From Caldilineales bacterium (GTDB lineage Bacteria; Chloroflexota; Anaerolineae; JAAEKA01): a stretch of 6,269 nt of DNA. The position numbers and the translations under genes were made by a program. The notes under the pieces are model-generated. The model had not been told where the DNA came from and ran no database searches. It saw only the letters and a list, made by a program, of their open reading frames with translations. The stretch's first letter is position 1, and each line of letters opens with the position of its first letter. Positions 6,019 to 6,269 of the stretch are shown here, in pieces. Location: the NCBI GenBank assembly GCA_021463315.1, contig JAJTXO010000244.1, forward strand, positions 1 to 6,269. The letters run 5' to 3'.

Positions 6019-6269
6019 GCCATCACCTCATCGCCTGCCTCGCTCGCCTCGCTCTGGCCGGTCTCCGACCGAGCCTCGCTCGCCTCGCTCTGGCCGGTCT
6101 CTGACCGAGCCTCGCTCGCCACGCTCTGGCCGGCCTCCGACCGAGCCTCGCTCGCCACGCTCTGGCCGGTCTCCGACCGAGCCTCGCTCGCCTCGCTCTG
6201 GCCGGCCTCCGACCGAGCCTCGCTCGCCTCGCTCTGGCCGGTCTCCGACCGAGCCTCGCTCGCCACGCT
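6015..6269 (-). CDS. Open frame of 12-residue repeats, 5' end outside the window
   Basis: A frame of 84 codons, open at the right edge, ends with TGA at 6017-6015, overlapping the ddl GTG by 4 nt (GTGA). It encodes tandem copies of ASEARSETGQSE, with T/A and E/V variants, then the unique tail ASEAGDEVMA. The peptide is acidic and Ser/Ala/Glu-rich, likely disordered, with no domain, signal peptide or membrane segment. It could be the C-terminal extension of the gene upstream of ddl (murB or murC in many dcw clusters), but no such domain is visible. A caution: the 36-bp unit has no stop in most frames on both strands, so openness alone does not prove coding. The exact stop/start overlap with ddl is the best argument for translation. 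Confidence 0.35.
   Translation of the reverse strand, partial: SVASEARSETGQSEASEARSEAGQSEASEARSETGQSVASEARSEAGQSVASEARSETGQSEASEARSETGQSEASEAGDEVMA
6020..6027 (-). promoter_or_regulatory. Strong ribosome binding site of ddl
   Basis: GATGAGGTGATGGC precedes the GTG at 6018 on the minus strand. GAGGTGAT is an 8-base match to the sequence complementary to the 16S rRNA 3' tail. It lies within the last codons of the repeat-encoding frame and supports the GTG start despite the absence of an in-frame ATG nearby. Confidence 0.65.
6037..6269 (-). repeat. 36-bp tandem repeat array (6 full units plus partial), open at right edge
   Basis: Units begin at 6037, 6073, 6109, 6145, 6181, 6217 and 6253; the last is cut at the window end after 17 bp. 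Copies differ at only three positions within the unit: position 13 (T/A), 26 (T/C) and 30 (C/T). Two of these change the residue in the minus-strand frame (E/V, T/A) and one is silent. Each unit also starts with a 9-bp subrepeat (GCCTCGCTC twice) and contains a small inverted repeat CGGTC-TCC-GACCG. In minus-strand RNA the position-26 variant turns a U-A pair into a U-G wobble, so the hairpin survives. Near-identity indicates recent expansion or homogenisation. Confidence 0.97.

Noticed and set aside
6037..6269. CRISPR array, because the unit is 36 bp and contains a small palindrome
   Set aside because: The units are directly adjacent with no spacers between them, so this is a plain tandem repeat.

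Overview
This is a high-GC bacterial window in which every convincing gene lies on the minus strand, so it reads right to left. It holds a division and cell-wall (dcw) gene block, ddl-ftsQ-ftsA-ftsZ, followed by a separate transcription unit that starts with nrdR. The gene order and the FtsZ tail (a short linker ending in DDLEIPAFLRKR) fit a Gram-positive-like or Chloroflexota-type lineage. Chloroflexota (Anaerolineae/Caldilineae-like) is my best guess, but this is an inference from gene content and not a proven placement.

Layout in transcription order. Positions 6269-6037 hold a tandem array of a 36-bp unit (six full copies plus a partial one) that runs off the right edge. It reads as a 12-residue repeat at the end of an open frame that overlaps the next start by 4 nt. 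Then come ddl (6018-4888, D-alanine-D-alanine ligase), ftsQ (4885-4001, divisome POTRA protein), ftsA (3942-2716, actin-like Z-ring anchor) and ftsZ (2545-1421, tubulin-like GTPase). A 44-nt two-part hairpin lies in the ftsA-ftsZ gap. A perfect 12-bp stem-loop at 1278-1305 looks like the terminator of this block.

A near-consensus sigma70/sigmaA promoter (TTGTCA, 17 bp, TACAAT) overlaps the tail of that terminator and drives nrdR (1063-617). Two NrdR-box-like sites lie downstream of the -10, with start points 31 bp apart, which suggests autoregulation. Two nucleotides after nrdR begins a STAS-like/GHKL-ATPase protein (614 to the left edge, truncated). It is probably cotranscribed with nrdR.

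The first four genes supply peptidoglycan precursor (Ddl) and the cytokinetic ring (FtsQ, FtsA, FtsZ). NrdR ties deoxynucleotide synthesis to ATP/dATP levels, and the last gene looks like a signalling ATPase. I found no new biological system. The points most worth following are the nrdR control region, the nrdR/STAS-ATPase pairing and the 36-bp repeat array abutting ddl.
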